Assembly: GCF_025972045.1 (NCBI RefSeq)
Contig: NZ_JAPDHX010000003.1
Coordinates: 496,001-560,000, forward strand
Origin: Micropruina sonneratiae
Lineage (GTDB): Bacteria; Actinomycetota; Actinomycetes; Propionibacteriales; Propionibacteriaceae
Direction: 5' to 3'
Length of the DNA: 64,000 bases
Positions 63,426-64,000 of the stretch are shown here, one piece after another. A program made the translations under genes and the position numbers. Numbering within the stretch: the stretch's first letter is position 1; each line of letters starts with the position of its first letter. The notes beneath the pieces were generated by a model. That model worked only from the letters and a program-made list of their open reading frames with translations, was not told where the DNA came from and ran no database searches.

Positions 63426-64000
63426 ATGCGGCAACGACTACGGGGTTTCCTGGCCGACACGCGGCCCTTGCAGGCGCCCGCTTTCCGGCGGCTGTGGATC
63501 GCCAACATCGTCACCGTCGTCGGCGCCCAGTTGACCGTGGTGGCTGTCCCGGCGCAGATCTACGCACTCACCAACTCCTCGGCGATGGTCGGCCTGACGG
63601 GGGTGTTCGGCCTGGTGCCCTTGCTGGTGTTCGGATTGTGGGGCGGCGCGCTGGCGGACCACTTCGACCGCCGCAGCCTGCTGCTGCTGACCACCGCCGG
63701 GCTGATCGCAACCAGCGCCATGTTCTGGGCGCTGGCCCATTTCGACGTGGGCAACGTGTGGTTGCTGCTGGTCGTGTACGCCGTCCAGCAGGCCTGCTTC
63801 GCCGTCAACCAGCCGACCCGAACGGCCGTGCTGCCCGCGTTGTTGCCGATCGACCAACTGCCCGCCGCGAGTTCGCTGAACATGACGGTGATGAGCGCCG
63901 GGGCGATCGCCGGGCCCCTGGTGGGCGGTGCGCTGATCCCGGTGTTCGGTTTCCCGGTGCTGTACCTGATCGACACGGTGTGTCTGCTGGCGACGCTGTG
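63426..64000 (+). CDS. MFS transporter, cut by the window end
   Basis: The first 191 residues are visible, starting MRQRLRGFLADTRPL, then AFRRLWIANIVTVVGAQLTV as helix 1 and motif A GGALADHFDRRSLLLL. The pattern fits the DHA3/EntS-like MFS group, some of which export siderophores. At least five helices are seen before the cut. TTGGCT lies 6 bases before the ATG with no ribosome binding site (leaderless). Confidence 0.88.
   Translation, partial: MRQRLRGFLADTRPLQAPAFRRLWIANIVTVVGAQLTVVAVPAQIYALTNSSAMVGLTGVFGLVPLLVFGLWGGALADHFDRRSLLLLTTAGLIATSAMFWALAHFDVGNVWLLLVVYAVQQACFAVNQPTRTAVLPALLPIDQLPAASSLNMTVMSAGAIAGPLVGGALIPVFGFPVLYLIDTVCLLATL

Overview
This 64 kb window is very GC-rich chromosomal DNA from an actinobacterium. 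The evidence is dense short-gap coding on both strands, frequent GTG starts, class-specific protein families (DUF5709, Eis-like acetyltransferase, actinobacterial-type LeuA and Tgt, FHA/PknB-type signalling) and CIRCE- and HAIR-type heat-shock operators. The best guess is the order Propionibacteriales, possibly Propionibacteriaceae, but the sequence alone does not settle the genus. I found no rRNA, tRNA, CRISPR array, integrase or transposase.

The backbone is the conserved actinobacterial gene string hrcA-dnaJ-rsmE ... phoH-ybeY ... corC-era ... leuA ... uppS ... recO ... glyS. Order is kept, but the string is spread over about 58 kb because blocks of unrelated genes lie between its members. 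1-2.4 kb: MBL-fold hydrolase, a phosphotransferase pseudogene and DUF1304. 2.4-6.7 kb: hrcA-dnaJ-rsmE-tgt behind a CIRCE operator. 6.7-10.9 kb: broken MFS and VOC genes, a beta-helix lipoprotein with its DUF4956 partner, and a repeat-rich gap. 10.9-26.4 kb: one long same-strand gene cluster (PP2C phosphatase, FHA protein, membrane Ser/Thr kinase, FHA-HTH protein, a surface protein of about 2,040 residues, MoxR-type AAA+, DUF58 and a transglutaminase-fold membrane protein). 26.4-32 kb: META lipoprotein, small proteins, prolyl aminopeptidase, an MFS transporter and a small kinase. 32-46.5 kb: phoH-ybeY, a phosphotransferase, an Eis-like acetyltransferase, a glucose-6-phosphate dehydrogenase, exporters with regulators, corC-era, HtrA and a FUSC exporter. 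46.5-64 kb: TetR/glycosyltransferase pair, leuA with a possible attenuator, argG, hsp20 under a HAIR-like operator, uppS, a LarC N-terminal protein, SIMPL, recO, glyS, a ribbon-helix-helix/DUF4097 operon with a phased operator array, an isoaspartyl methyltransferase-like gene and an MFS gene cut by the window end.

The most system-like region is 10.9-26.4 kb. Phospho-signalling genes run directly into a giant anchored surface protein and a MoxR/DUF58/transglutaminase-fold module, with many 4-base overlaps. The transglutaminase-fold domain appears to have lost its catalytic Cys and His, so the module may build or gate something rather than cross-link. Other unusual signals are: about fifteen genes whose start codon lies exactly 6 bases after a TANNNT-like -10 box with no ribosome binding site (probable leaderless mRNAs); four TGACGTCA-type operators spaced 21-22 bp apart; a near-perfect 100-bp palindrome; and a dispersed element of about 105 bp whose two boxes lie exactly 89 bp apart in both copies. 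Several genes are decaying (phosphotransferase, MFS, VOC, amidase, FG-GAP, small secreted protein), so accessory content is turning over between the conserved genes.
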